DNA of 64,000 nt, from the NCBI GenBank assembly GCA_963848205.1, contig CAWKCV010000003.1:1240001-1304000 (forward strand). The letters run 5' to 3'. The DNA is from BOG-908 sp963848205. Lineage in GTDB: Bacteria > Pseudomonadota > Alphaproteobacteria > Acetobacterales > Acetobacteraceae. The notes below the pieces were generated by a model, which saw only the letters and a program-made list of their open reading frames with translations, searched no databases and was not told the DNA's origin. The translations under genes were made by a program, and so were the position numbers. Each line of letters opens with the position of its first letter. Positions within the stretch are counted from its first letter, which is position 1. Below are positions 1 to 8,081 of this stretch, in pieces.

Positions 1-2
1 TC

Positions 3-476
3 GCCGCCGGCCTCTTCCTTCCCATGCTCGCCACCCCGCCCACCATTCTCGTCACCCCGCACGCCACGATCATCGCCATCCACATCGCCCACCAGACCTT
101 CGAACGCGCCACCGCCCAGGCCACCCTGTTCGACCGCCAAGCCCCGCTGCGCGTCTGGGCCACCCCCATCGCCGGCGACCTCTCCCAGGCCCCCGGCGCC
201 ACCTGCACCGCCACCGCCTGCCGCCTGGCCACGTCCACCACGGCCGGCGCCCTCATCACCACCGCCCCCGCCGACACCGACTGCGCCACCTACCTCGTCA
301 TCACCGCCGCCCGCTCCCCCTGCCCCCACGCCATCGACCACACCACCATCGCCGACGGCCCCGCCGAAGCCTGGCTCACCACCCCACCCCGCCTCCTCAC
401 CGACCACGACATCCGCGGCACCCGGCCCTGGGTCCTGACCTCCCTCCCCAAACTCCCCTTTGCCCAAACCGAGTAA
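3..476 (+). CDS. comEC: ComEC/Rec2-family competence protein, C-terminal fragment
   Basis: The reading frame is open from the left edge and ends at a TAA at 474-476, so this is only the last 157 residues of a longer gene. The fragment shows the pattern of the extracytoplasmic tail of alphaproteobacterial ComEC proteins: an early PTILV segment, paired Cys residues, a DC...CP...DH series and a closing GTRPW. Known family role: ComEC forms the inner-membrane channel for incoming single-stranded DNA; the membrane core would lie outside the window. The stop codon abuts a copy of the hairpin repeat. The family call rests on tail similarity only and is moderately sure. Confidence 0.6.
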   Translation, partial: AAGLFLPMLATPPTILVTPHATIIAIHIAHQTFERATAQATLFDRQAPLRVWATPIAGDLSQAPGATCTATACRLATSTTAGALITTAPADTDCATYLVITAARSPCPHAIDHTTIADGPAEAWLTTPPRLLTDHDIRGTRPWVLTSLPKLPFAQTE

Positions 477-516
477 GCAAGCAGTCCTTTTTTGAAAAGG
501 CGGACGACTTGCCTTG
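475..516. repeat. Hairpin repeat, collapsed degenerate copy (subfamily A)
   Basis: Starts at the comEC stop codon. The left half matches forward copies (AAGCAAGCAGTCC) but the right half matches reverse copies (GGACGACTTGCC), as if a facing pair had lost its middle. It lies between the convergent ends of comEC and lsrB. Confidence 0.6.
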
Positions 517-522
517 CCTTCC

Positions 523-1410
523 CTAAGCCCCGCGTCCCTGCAACCGCGCCAGCAGAAAATCCCGAAACACCGCCACCCGCTTGGAATTCCGCAACTCCTC
601 CGGATAAACGAAATAACAATCCACCTTCGGCCGAGCCACATCCGGCAACACCCGAACCAACCCGTCCAGCTCCCCACCCATCCAGCTCGGCAACACCCCG
701 ATCCCCAGCCCCGCCCGAATGATCTGCGCCATGCTCGACAGATTGTTCACCTCCAGCACAGGCCGACGCTTCTGCCCCGCCCGCCGCCCCGCCGTCGCCA
801 GCCAGTTGATGTCGTCCACCGGCGGATGAAAATCCCCGAACAACACGATCTTATGGTCGTCCAGTTCCTCGATCGTCATCGGCGTCCCAGCCTTCGCCAA
901 ATACTCCGGCGACGCACAGATATGCCACTCGATCTCGAACAGATGCCGCTGGATCAAATCCGGCTGCCTGGGCGGATGCATGCGGATCGCCACATCGGCC
1001 TCGCGCATCGCCAAATCCAAATCCCCATCGTCGAGCAGCAAACTTACCGTCACGTCCTGATGCGCTTCGAGAAACTGCGACAAGCGCGGCGCCAGCCAAT
1101 TGCTGCCAAATCCCACCGTCGTCGTAATCTTCAGCTTGCCCGCCGCCTTGTCGCGGCTCTCCGTCAGCAACGCCTCCGTCATCGCCAGTTTGGCGAAAAC
1201 CTCGCGCACCGTCTGGTTGAGCTGCTCGCCCTGCTCGGTCAGAATCAACCCGCGCGCGTGCCGATGAAACAACGGCACGCTCAACGCCTCTTCCAGCGCC
1301 GAAATCTGCCGGCTCACCGCCGACTGGCTGAGGTTCAGCGTGTCGCCGGCATGGGTGAAGCTGCCAGCGTCGGCCACGGCGTGGAACACCCTGAGTTTGT
1401 CCCAATCCAT
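523..1410 (-). CDS. lsrB: LysR-type transcriptional regulator of the LsrB/VtlR group
   Basis: A 295-aa LysR regulator of normal length. The winged HTH (residues 1-60) opens MDWDKLRVFHAVADAGSFTHAG and continues with the SQSAVSRQ recognition segment and FHRHARGLILTEQG; this is very close to LsrB of Sinorhizobium and VtlR of Brucella. The effector-binding domain occupies about residues 90-290. In rhizobia lsrB lies next to trxB and controls redox homeostasis and small-RNA or envelope-related genes; the same gene order here supports orthology. It reads in the same direction as trxB, 88 bp downstream, with a hairpin repeat between them. Which targets it controls in this organism cannot be read. 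Confidence 0.88.
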   Translation of the reverse strand: MDWDKLRVFHAVADAGSFTHAGDTLNLSQSAVSRQISALEEALSVPLFHRHARGLILTEQGEQLNQTVREVFAKLAMTEALLTESRDKAAGKLKITTTVGFGSNWLAPRLSQFLEAHQDVTVSLLLDDGDLDLAMREADVAIRMHPPRQPDLIQRHLFEIEWHICASPEYLAKAGTPMTIEELDDHKIVLFGDFHPPVDDINWLATAGRRAGQKRRPVLEVNNLSSMAQIIRAGLGIGVLPSWMGGELDGLVRVLPDVARPKVDCYFVYPEELRNSKRVAVFRDFLLARLQGRGA

Positions 1411-1427
1411 GGAAAATCCTTACGAGA

Positions 1428-1474
1428 AAGCAAGCAGTCCTTTTTTGATAAAAAGGACCAAAAAACTTCTGCTC
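1428..1474 (+). repeat. Hairpin repeat, subfamily A, forward
   Basis: Self-complementary core GTCC-T(6)..A(5)-GGAC at 1437-1458, followed by CAAAAAACTTCTGCT. Relative to lsrB it lies 18 bp upstream of the start codon, the typical 5' position of this family. Confidence 0.85.
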
Positions 1475-1498
1475 CGGGCGAGTTTCAACAACCGGGCA

Positions 1499-2470
1499 TT
1501 ATGTTGCAACTGCTTCCTCGCGGACCGGCGCCATTTCGGTCAGCCATTTCTCGGCTTCCAACGCGGCCATGCAGCCTGTCCCGGCCGCCGTCACCGCCTG
1601 GCGGAACACCCTGTCCTGCACGTCGCCCGCCGCGAATACGCCCGGCACACTCGTCCGCGTGCTCCCCGGCTGCGTCCGCACATACCCGTCCGCATCCAGC
1701 TCCAGCTGTCCCCGAAACACACTCGTGTTCGGCGTATGCCCGATCGCCACGAACACCCCGTCCACATCCAGCGTCCGCTCCACCCCCGTCTCCCGATGGC
1801 TCAGCCGCACGCCATGCACCACCGCAGGGCTCCCGCCACCCACGATCTCCTCGACCACATGGTCCCAGATCACATCCACCTTCGGATGCTCGAACAGCCG
1901 CTTCTGCAGGATCTTCTCCGCCCGCAAACTGTCGCGCCGATGCACCAGCGTCACCCGATCGGCATGGTGCGTCAGATGCAACGCCTCCTCCACCGCCGAA
2001 TTACCTCCGCCAATCACCGCCACCCGTTTGCCACGGTAGAAGAACCCGTCGCACGTCGCACACGCCGAAACACCCGCCCCCTGATACGCCGCCTCGCTCG
2101 GCAGCCCCAGCCACCTGGCCTGCGCCCCCGTCGCCACCACCACCGTCTCGGCCACGTAAATATCGCCCGAGTCGCCCACACAACGGAACGGCCGCCGGCT
2201 GAAATCCACCTCCATGATCAGGTCCGACACCACCCGTGTCCCCACATGCTCGGCCTGCGCCTGCATCTGGTCCATCAGCCACGGCCCCTGGATACTCTCC
2301 GCGAACCCCGGAAAATTCTCCACGTCCGTCGTAATCATCAACTGCCCGCCCGGCTGCAACCCCGCCACCAGCATCGGCGCCATGCTCGCCCTGGCCGCAT
2401 AGATCGCCGCCGTGTAACCGGCCGGGCCAGCGCCGATGATGAGAACCTGCGTGTGATGGATCGTGGGCAT
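1499..2470 (-). CDS. trxB: Thioredoxin reductase
   Basis: A 323-aa low-molecular-weight thioredoxin reductase, which passes electrons from NADPH through FAD to thioredoxin in the cytoplasm. Visible are the FAD dinucleotide motif GAGPAG (residues 13-18), the redox-active CATC (137-140), the NADPH motif GGGNSA (154-159) and the C-terminal GVFAAGDV FAD signature. The frame is open a further 37 codons upstream, but those codons are a hairpin repeat; the ATG at 2470 matches the usual family start. Divergent lrp and downstream lsrB give the gene order seen in rhizobia. Confidence 0.95.
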   Translation of the reverse strand: MPTIHHTQVLIIGAGPAGYTAAIYAARASMAPMLVAGLQPGGQLMITTDVENFPGFAESIQGPWLMDQMQAQAEHVGTRVVSDLIMEVDFSRRPFRCVGDSGDIYVAETVVVATGAQARWLGLPSEAAYQGAGVSACATCDGFFYRGKRVAVIGGGNSAVEEALHLTHHADRVTLVHRRDSLRAEKILQKRLFEHPKVDVIWDHVVEEIVGGGSPAVVHGVRLSHRETGVERTLDVDGVFVAIGHTPNTSVFRGQLELDADGYVRTQPGSTRTSVPGVFAAGDVQDRVFRQAVTAAGTGCMAALEAEKWLTEMAPVREEAVAT

Positions 2471-2499
2471 CGCTCGGATATCGTCGGGCAGGTCAAGCG

Positions 2500-2544
2500 A
2501 AGCAAGCAGTCCTTTTTTGAAAAAAAGGACCAAAAAACTTTTGC
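2500..2544 (+). repeat. Hairpin repeat, subfamily A, forward
   Basis: Intact copy with GTCC/GGAC ends around a T/A stem, 30 bp upstream of the trxB start (reverse orientation from the gene's viewpoint). Confidence 0.88.
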
Positions 2545-2665
2545 TGCGCCATCGCCGCCCAAAACCGGCACGCGACGGCACCGATCTGCGGTTCCCCTAC
2601 CCTTCCTCCCCAAACCCCCCCGACACTGCTAAACGACCCCCAACCACAAACGAGCCCCCACCAAC

Positions 2666-3136
2666 GTGCCAGCCGACCCCCCAGACCTCGACGCCATCGA
2701 CCGCCGCATCCTCGCCGAACTCATGGCCGACGGCCGCATGACGAACGTCGAACTCTCCCGCCGCGCCGGCATCTCCGCCCCACCCTGCCTGCGCCGCGTC
2801 CGCCGCCTCGAAGAAGCCGGCATCATCCGCGGCTTCCACGCCGACGTGGACCCCCACCGCCTCGGCTGGGACGTCATCTTCTTCGTCATCGTCGGCCTCG
2901 ACAACCAGAAGGAAGCCACCCTCACCGCCTTCGAAACCCTCGTCGGCGCCTGGCCCGAAGTCCGCGAGTGCCACATGATCCGCGGCGCCGGCGACTTCCT
3001 CCTCCGCCTCGTCGCCCGCGACACCGCCCAGGAAAACGAACTCACCCGCAAACTCACCGAAGCCCCCGGCGTCGCCCGCATCCAAACCCTGCAGACGATC
3101 CGCACAGCGCTGAACATCGCGGGTGTGCCGATCTGA
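2666..3136 (+). CDS. Lrp/AsnC-family transcriptional regulator
   Basis: A 156-aa protein with an N-terminal HTH (about residues 8-60, LDAIDRRILAELMADGR then VELSRRAGIS and LRRVRRLEEAGII) and a C-terminal RAM effector domain (about 70-145). Size and layout are those of Lrp/AsnC proteins, which oligomerise and bind amino acids. It starts at a GTG and is transcribed away from trxB, a pairing found in several alphaproteobacteria. No effector can be assigned. Confidence 0.88.
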   Translation: MPADPPDLDAIDRRILAELMADGRMTNVELSRRAGISAPPCLRRVRRLEEAGIIRGFHADVDPHRLGWDVIFFVIVGLDNQKEATLTAFETLVGAWPEVRECHMIRGAGDFLLRLVARDTAQENELTRKLTEAPGVARIQTLQTIRTALNIAGVPI

Positions 3137-3186
3137 CCAAACCCGCCCCTTCGAAGAAAACCGCCATCGCGCGCCTCAAAAAGCCC

Positions 3187-3220
3187 GTTATTGCGAGCCC
3201 TTGCGAAGCAACCCAGGGGC
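3187..3220. repeat. CATTGCGAG-type dispersed repeat
   Basis: Reads TTATTGCGAGCCC-TTGCGAAGCAACCCAGG. One of five copies in the window; it lies between the convergent ends of lrp and the large repeat protein. Similar intergenic repeats are widespread in proteobacteria. Confidence 0.7.
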
Positions 3221-3275
3221 TAAAAAACGCCCGCTCGACCACCAGCCACACGCACCCCCACCCAAACGCCAATCC

Positions 3276-5954
3276 TCAATGCGCGTACACCACCGACCCC
3301 CCATGACCATCGAATCCAATGGAAAAATTGGACGTAGCCAAACTCTGACCCTGCAACGGAGCTATCCGAACCGTCCCCAACAGCGCCGACGCCTGGTCAA
3401 ACAAACTCAAGGTCCCACCAGCATAACTCTCCGACGCAATCTGCACTCCGGTGAAATCGATCGCATCACCCGGCTCCCAATTCACCAATTGCCCCGCCAC
3501 ATCCGCAATGCTCGGCACCACCAACGTCCCCACCCCGCTGAAATCGATCACCGACGAAGCACTCGCCTGCCCCGTCAAATCCAGCGTCCCACCCTGACTG
3601 AAACTGCTGCCGCCAAACGCAATCTGCGCCCCGCTCGCAAGCGACCCCACCGTCGCCAGCACCCCGCCGCCGACCGTCACCGTCCCGCCCGCGCTCACCA
3701 CACCCACCGACAATACACCCTGCCCGACAACGCTCCCCACCTGATCGCTGGAAAGCGTGCCCACGCTCAACACCGCATTGCCAGCCAGATTCAGCATCGC
3801 ATCGATCCGCGCCACCCCGCCGATCGTCAGCGTCGCCCCATCCACCAGCAGAACCTCGCCTGGATTGAACACACCCGGCGCGCCCACCTGCAGATTGCCG
3901 GCCGAAACGACGCTGTGCACGCCGGCAACCGACACGAACCCAGCCGAGATACCGGTCCCGCCCGCGGCCAGCGTCCCGCCCGCCACCAGCGTGTCGCCCG
4001 CACTGGCCACCACCACGCCTGCACTCTGCTGCGAGCCGACCATCAAGCCTCCCGACACCGCCAGCGTCCCGCCCTGCACCGACAACGTGCCGCCGCCCTG
4101 ATCGCCCACCGTGACACTGCCGCCCACGGTCCAATCCGTATCGTGCAGAAAAGCTGTCGACACCGCCTGGGAACTTCCCTCGATCGCCACCAGCGGAAAG
4201 CCCGAAAAACCCTGCGTGCCCGTACTGCGCAGCGTCGCCCCGCTGGCGATCAACGAACTCGCATGCTGGTCAGACGGGCCGCCCAGCAAAAACGTCCCGT
4301 CGATATTCAAGCTGCCCTGATCGAGCGTGAGCGTGCTCGCATACGAAACATCCAGCGCATACGCACCACCCTGCGTCACGCTCAGCGTGCCACCCGCCGT
4401 CACCATCGCGGCGGAGTCCTCGAGCGCGATCCCGCCCGACACGCTCAGATCGGCGCCGGCGCCCGTCACGCTCACCACCGCCCCCGGCAGGGCGTCGAGC
4501 GCAAAACCGCCCGTCGCCGTCAGGCTCGCCGACCCGCCCGAAACCACCAGCGCCGCCGCCGGCGTAAACGCGCCGAACATCTGCCCGCCCAGCGCGGTCG
4601 CACCGCGCACCACCAGCGTCCCGCCCGCACTCGCGCCCAGCGTTCCGAACACGGTGGCCGCCGTCCCCGCGGCCGAACTCCCGACTGCGAGCGACCCACC
4701 CAAAGCAGCCTCCGCCACCGACTTGGCACCCACCGACAGCATCCCCGCCGACAGCACGCTTCGCGCACCCGTCACGCTCAGCGTATCGCCAAACTGCAGC
4801 GCCACACTCTGCGTGCCGCTCATCCAGTGCCCGCCGTCCTGCACGACCAGGCTGACGGGAGAATACGCGTTCAGCGAAGTGCCAATGCTCGTCGCACCCT
4901 CGACCACGACATTGCTGTCATCGACCGTCACCAATCCCTCGCCCGACACCCCCACCAGCACCCGCCCCTGCACCGTCGTCAGCCCGCGGTCCGCCGCCGT
5001 GCCCGACAAGGTCAGCACCCCCAAACCCGCATTGCCCACCGTCAGATCGCCATGCACGCCCCACAGCCCGCCTTGCACATGCGCATATCCCTGGCCCTGC
5101 TGCGTGTCGCCGAGCACCACCGCCCCGGTGATCAACCTCGTGTCGCTCAACTGCAGCGACCCCGTGCCCGACTCGCCCACCTCGGCCATCCCCGCCACAC
5201 GCACCAGCGCATGATCGGCCTCCAGCAATCCGTTGCTGGTAAAGCTGCCCTCGCCCAGCACCAGCGCGGCAGCGCTGCCGCCGGCGCCCACGCTCAGCGT
5301 GCCGCCATATTGCGCGTCCACCACCCCGATGCCGCCATCGAGCCCCACCACCAGCGAACCCGTCGACGCGACCGCCGAACTGCCGCCCAGCAACTGCAAC
5401 GTCCCGAAACTCAGCGAGGGCCCCTCGCCCACCACGATCGCCGAACCCGCGCGCCCGGTCAGCGCGCCCGTCCCCACATCGAGCTGCCCGCCGGTGCCCA
5501 CCGTCGCCGTCCCGTGGCCCAGCGCCAGCGTCGCATTCGCCCCCGCCCCACGGCCGCCGATCAGCACCCGCCCATCGACCAGATTCACATCCAGATCAGC
5601 GCCGATCGCCCCCACGCTTGCTTGCTCGATATCGAACACCGCGAACGCACTGCTCCCCGCCACCCCCACATTGAGCACATGAGCCGCCAAACTGCCCCCC
5701 ACCACACCAAGCGTGCCGCGGTCCGCCACCTGCCGCGCCGAAAACGCCCCATCGAGCATGAACCCGGCCCCGGTGCTGCCATACGCCTCCAGCAACCCCA
5801 CCGATCCCGCGCCGGTGATCATCCCCGCCCCCGCCAGCAGCGCCACATCGCCCGTCCCAGGCACCCCGTCCGACACGCCGGTGGCCTGATCGATCCAGTT
5901 CGCCTGCGTGCCGAACAGCGAGGAAGCAGCACCGGTCCACCGATAAAACGCCAT
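3276..5954 (-). CDS. Large beta-strand repeat surface-type protein (892 aa)
   Basis: Built almost wholly of Gly/Ser/Val/Thr-rich imperfect repeats of about 20-25 residues (patterns such as GGTLVVGxxS), the look of a beta-helix adhesin or autotransporter passenger. There is no signal peptide and no C-terminal beta-barrel. The N-terminus (MAFYRWTGAASSLFG..NW) and C-terminus (NFSIGFDGHGGSVV) match those of the 527-aa protein at 10771, so the two are paralogues. The ATG at 5954 is preferred over a GTG nine bases upstream because a GGAG lies 10 nt before it. Function, export route and ligand are unknown; surface location is inferred. Confidence 0.7.
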   Translation of the reverse strand: MAFYRWTGAASSLFGTQANWIDQATGVSDGVPGTGDVALLAGAGMITGAGSVGLLEAYGSTGAGFMLDGAFSARQVADRGTLGVVGGSLAAHVLNVGVAGSSAFAVFDIEQASVGAIGADLDVNLVDGRVLIGGRGAGANATLALGHGTATVGTGGQLDVGTGALTGRAGSAIVVGEGPSLSFGTLQLLGGSSAVASTGSLVVGLDGGIGVVDAQYGGTLSVGAGGSAAALVLGEGSFTSNGLLEADHALVRVAGMAEVGESGTGSLQLSDTRLITGAVVLGDTQQGQGYAHVQGGLWGVHGDLTVGNAGLGVLTLSGTAADRGLTTVQGRVLVGVSGEGLVTVDDSNVVVEGATSIGTSLNAYSPVSLVVQDGGHWMSGTQSVALQFGDTLSVTGARSVLSAGMLSVGAKSVAEAALGGSLAVGSSAAGTAATVFGTLGASAGGTLVVRGATALGGQMFGAFTPAAALVVSGGSASLTATGGFALDALPGAVVSVTGAGADLSVSGGIALEDSAAMVTAGGTLSVTQGGAYALDVSYASTLTLDQGSLNIDGTFLLGGPSDQHASSLIASGATLRSTGTQGFSGFPLVAIEGSSQAVSTAFLHDTDWTVGGSVTVGDQGGGTLSVQGGTLAVSGGLMVGSQQSAGVVVASAGDTLVAGGTLAAGGTGISAGFVSVAGVHSVVSAGNLQVGAPGVFNPGEVLLVDGATLTIGGVARIDAMLNLAGNAVLSVGTLSSDQVGSVVGQGVLSVGVVSAGGTVTVGGGVLATVGSLASGAQIAFGGSSFSQGGTLDLTGQASASSVIDFSGVGTLVVPSIADVAGQLVNWEPGDAIDFTGVQIASESYAGGTLSLFDQASALLGTVRIAPLQGQSLATSNFSIGFDGHGGSVVYAH

Positions 5955-6031
5955 GCCAAACACACTCCGGAAACGCAGGTTTCAGTGCGCCTGCATACCA
6001 TTCCGCCCCCGCATGGTCGAGTGCTCCCGCA

Positions 6032-6084
6032 GGCGACAGCAAGGCCTTCTTTCTTGAAAGAAAGAAGCAAAGAACCTTTGCTTT
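6032..6084 (+). repeat. Hairpin repeat, subfamily B, forward
   Basis: Core CTTCTTTC-TT-GAAAGAAG with the GCAAAGAAC flank of subfamily B, preceded by GGCGACAGC, a motif shared with other copies. Lies upstream of the 892-aa gene start. Confidence 0.8.
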
Positions 6085-6114
6085 CTAAACGCGCGCCCGT
6101 CCCGAAACACGCTT

Positions 6115-6150
6115 CGTCATTGCGAGCCCCTGCGAAGCATCGAGTGGTCA
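6115..6150. repeat. CATTGCGAG-type dispersed repeat
   Basis: Reads GTCATTGCGAGCCCCTGCGAAGCA then diverges. It lies between two hairpin repeats in the divergent intergenic region. Confidence 0.65.
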
Positions 6151-6170
6151 CAGAGCGCCCTCAAACCAAC

Positions 6171-6213
6171 AAAAGTTTTTTGGTCCTTTTTTTCAAAAAA
6201 GGACTACTTCCTT
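6171..6213 (-). repeat. Hairpin repeat, subfamily A, reverse
   Basis: AAAAGTTTTTTGGTCC followed by the T/A core and GGACTACTTCC, 45 bp upstream of the serine hydrolase start. It faces the subfamily B copy at 6032. Confidence 0.88.
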
Positions 6214-6258
6214 CCTTTTCTTCCCTATACTGCCAAAACCCCACCAAGGCGCCCGCCC

Positions 6259-7368
6259 GTGAAAACCCTCCCAGCCGCCGCCCTCCTCCTAATCGCCCCC
6301 ACATTCGCCCAAGCCGGCGTCACCACCCAAGGCGATTTCCGCGTCGAATATACCGGCAGCTCGATCGGCAATTTCCCCGGCATCGACACCGCCATCGAAA
6401 ACTGGATGGCCGCCAACAGTGTCCACAGCGCCCAGTTCGCGTTCCGGCAGAACGGCAAGCTGCAATTCTCCCACGCCTACACGATGGGCGCCGCCACCCC
6501 GCTCGTCACCACCACCAGCGTGTTCCGCCTCGCCAGCATCAGCAAAATGCTGGTCACCGCCGCGTTCAGCAAACTCCTCTCCGAAGGCAAGCTCACCGGC
6601 GGCGAGAAAGTCTATTCCTATCTCGGAATCACCAAGCCGCTGCTCGCCTCGCAGACACCCGACAAGCGTGCGCGCGACATGATCTCCCTCGAGCTCGCCG
6701 AACACACGTCCGGCCTGCCCGGCTCAGGCCAGGGCGACCCGCTGTTCCAGATGCGCGACATCGAAGTGAAGCTCGGCGCGCAACCGCTCACCGGCACGCA
6801 ATTCGCGCAATATCTCTACGGCCAACCGCTCAACAGCCAGCCCGGCTTCACCGCCAACTACTCCAACGTCGGCTACGTCCTGCTCAGCCAGGTCATCGCG
6901 AAGGCCGCCAAAACCGACTATTTCACCTACATAACAAACAACATCCTCGCCCCGCTGCACCTGACCAACTGGACCCTCTCGCCCACCCTCCAGTCGCAAG
7001 CCAACCCCAACGAAGTCGCCCCCGACGACCCCTACACCGGCCCCAGCATCTTCGACCTCACCGCCAACGCTCCCCAGGCCCCGTTCAACTACGAGGGCGG
7101 CAACATCCTGTGGGAACTCACCGCCGGCCCCACCGACCTCGTCACCAACGCCGAAAGCGTCTCCGCCTTCGTGCACACCTGGAACGCCTACGGCCTCGGC
7201 CCGCGCGCCATCGACTACGCCCGCGACGGCTGCATGCCCGGCGCCTCCACCTGGGTCGAATCCGAAACCCCCGACCTCGACTTCTCCGTCCTCTTCAGCG
7301 GCGGCGCCTGCCTGGGTTTCGACTCCGCCGTCATCGTCACCCTCCGCAACGCGCTGGCCAACCTCTGA
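6259..7368 (+). CDS. Exported serine hydrolase of the class C beta-lactamase/esterase family
   Basis: A 369-aa protein from a GTG start with a signal peptide (residues 1-19, cleavage near AQA). The beta-lactamase-fold active site is visible: SxxK as SISK (93-96), YxN as YSN (201-203), and the HTSGLP segment at 149-154 usual in EstB/class C-like hydrolases. It probably acts in the periplasm or outside on an ester or peptide substrate. The catalytic family is clear; substrate, and whether it gives any beta-lactam resistance, cannot be told. It stands alone, with a hairpin repeat upstream. Confidence 0.82.
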   Translation: MKTLPAAALLLIAPTFAQAGVTTQGDFRVEYTGSSIGNFPGIDTAIENWMAANSVHSAQFAFRQNGKLQFSHAYTMGAATPLVTTTSVFRLASISKMLVTAAFSKLLSEGKLTGGEKVYSYLGITKPLLASQTPDKRARDMISLELAEHTSGLPGSGQGDPLFQMRDIEVKLGAQPLTGTQFAQYLYGQPLNSQPGFTANYSNVGYVLLSQVIAKAAKTDYFTYITNNILAPLHLTNWTLSPTLQSQANPNEVAPDDPYTGPSIFDLTANAPQAPFNYEGGNILWELTAGPTDLVTNAESVSAFVHTWNAYGLGPRAIDYARDGCMPGASTWVESETPDLDFSVLFSGGACLGFDSAVIVTLRNALANL

Positions 7369-7555
7369 GCGTCTGCCCGTAAAGTCGCGCCTTCCCTCCG
7401 CCACCCCAAAGCCACCCGCCACAGCAAAGACGCTTCGTTGCAAGCCGCCCCGAACGCGCCACAATCCGCACCACATACTGCCGTAGGCCTGATCCACCTA
7501 CCGCACCGTGGAGACCAGCCAACCCGAGCCTCCCGAACACCCTCAGGAGCGCCCG

Positions 7556-7936
7556 ATGCACGCCACCTCCGACGAACAACCCCCCTGCGCCTGGTGCGGC
7601 GAAGCCCAATCGAGCCTGCGCACCCCCTGCTCCAACCTCCCCTTCACGGGCCTCTTCGAATGGCGCCGCATCCTCGAACGCCGCCCCGCCCTGGCCACCC
7701 CAGCCTGTCAGACCGCCCTGAAAAGCCGCGGCCTCCTCGCCGCCGCCAGTGCCCGGATCACCCTGCCCCCCGCCCGCCCCCGCCGCAGCCGCCTCACCCA
7801 AACCCCGCTCCACCAGAAAACCCTGGCCTGGGTCCAACGCCAGCGCGACCGCGGCCACACCACCGACGAACTCGTCGAAGCGCTGTGCGACACGATGATC
7901 GACTTGGCTTTCGAGATCAGGACGACAGGGAAGTAA
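7556..7936 (+). CDS. Small protein with a zinc-ribbon-like Cys pair, unknown function
   Basis: A 126-aa protein not recognised. The ATG at 7556 is chosen because AGGAG lies 6 nt before it. Near the N-terminus a CAWCGE pair looks like half of a zinc ribbon, with two more Cys further on; the C-terminal third (TDELVEALCDTMIDLAFEI) looks helical. Its stop codon touches a hairpin repeat. Confidence 0.6.
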   Translation: MHATSDEQPPCAWCGEAQSSLRTPCSNLPFTGLFEWRRILERRPALATPACQTALKSRGLLAAASARITLPPARPRRSRLTQTPLHQKTLAWVQRQRDRGHTTDELVEALCDTMIDLAFEIRTTGK

Positions 7937-7977
7937 GACCTTCTTTTCTGTAGAAACGAAGCAAAAGACTTGTGTCT
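7935..7977 (+). repeat. Hairpin repeat, subfamily B, forward
   Basis: Core CTTCTTTTCTGTAGAAACGAAG with one mismatch, beginning at the stop codon of the preceding gene. Confidence 0.8.
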
Positions 7978-8030
7978 CATGAGGGGCTCACGATCCGGCG
8001 GGGCGCCCAGAAAGCCCGAAATGCGTCCCG

Positions 8031-8079
8031 CAAAAGTTTTTTGCTTCTGTTTTTTCAAAAAAGAAGCCTTTCTCCCTTC
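8031..8079 (-). repeat. Hairpin repeat, subfamily B, reverse
   Basis: AAAAGTTTTTTGCTTC, then a T/A core and GAAGCC. It ends 2 bp before the lhr ATG, leaving no room for a normal ribosome-binding site outside the repeat. Confidence 0.85.
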
Positions 8080-8081
8080 CA

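Noticed and set aside
514..2632. Long plus-strand frames opposite lsrB and trxB
   Set aside because: Antisense shadows with Pro/Arg-rich sequence; both minus-strand genes are unmistakable.
6259..7368. A true antibiotic-resistance beta-lactamase
   Set aside because: SxxK and YxN are present, but this family includes many esterases and nothing here shows beta-lactam specificity.
3123..7382. A 1419-codon open frame on the plus strand
   Set aside because: Arg/His/Pro-rich composition; it is the antisense shadow of the 892-aa gene and an off-frame reading of the serine hydrolase.
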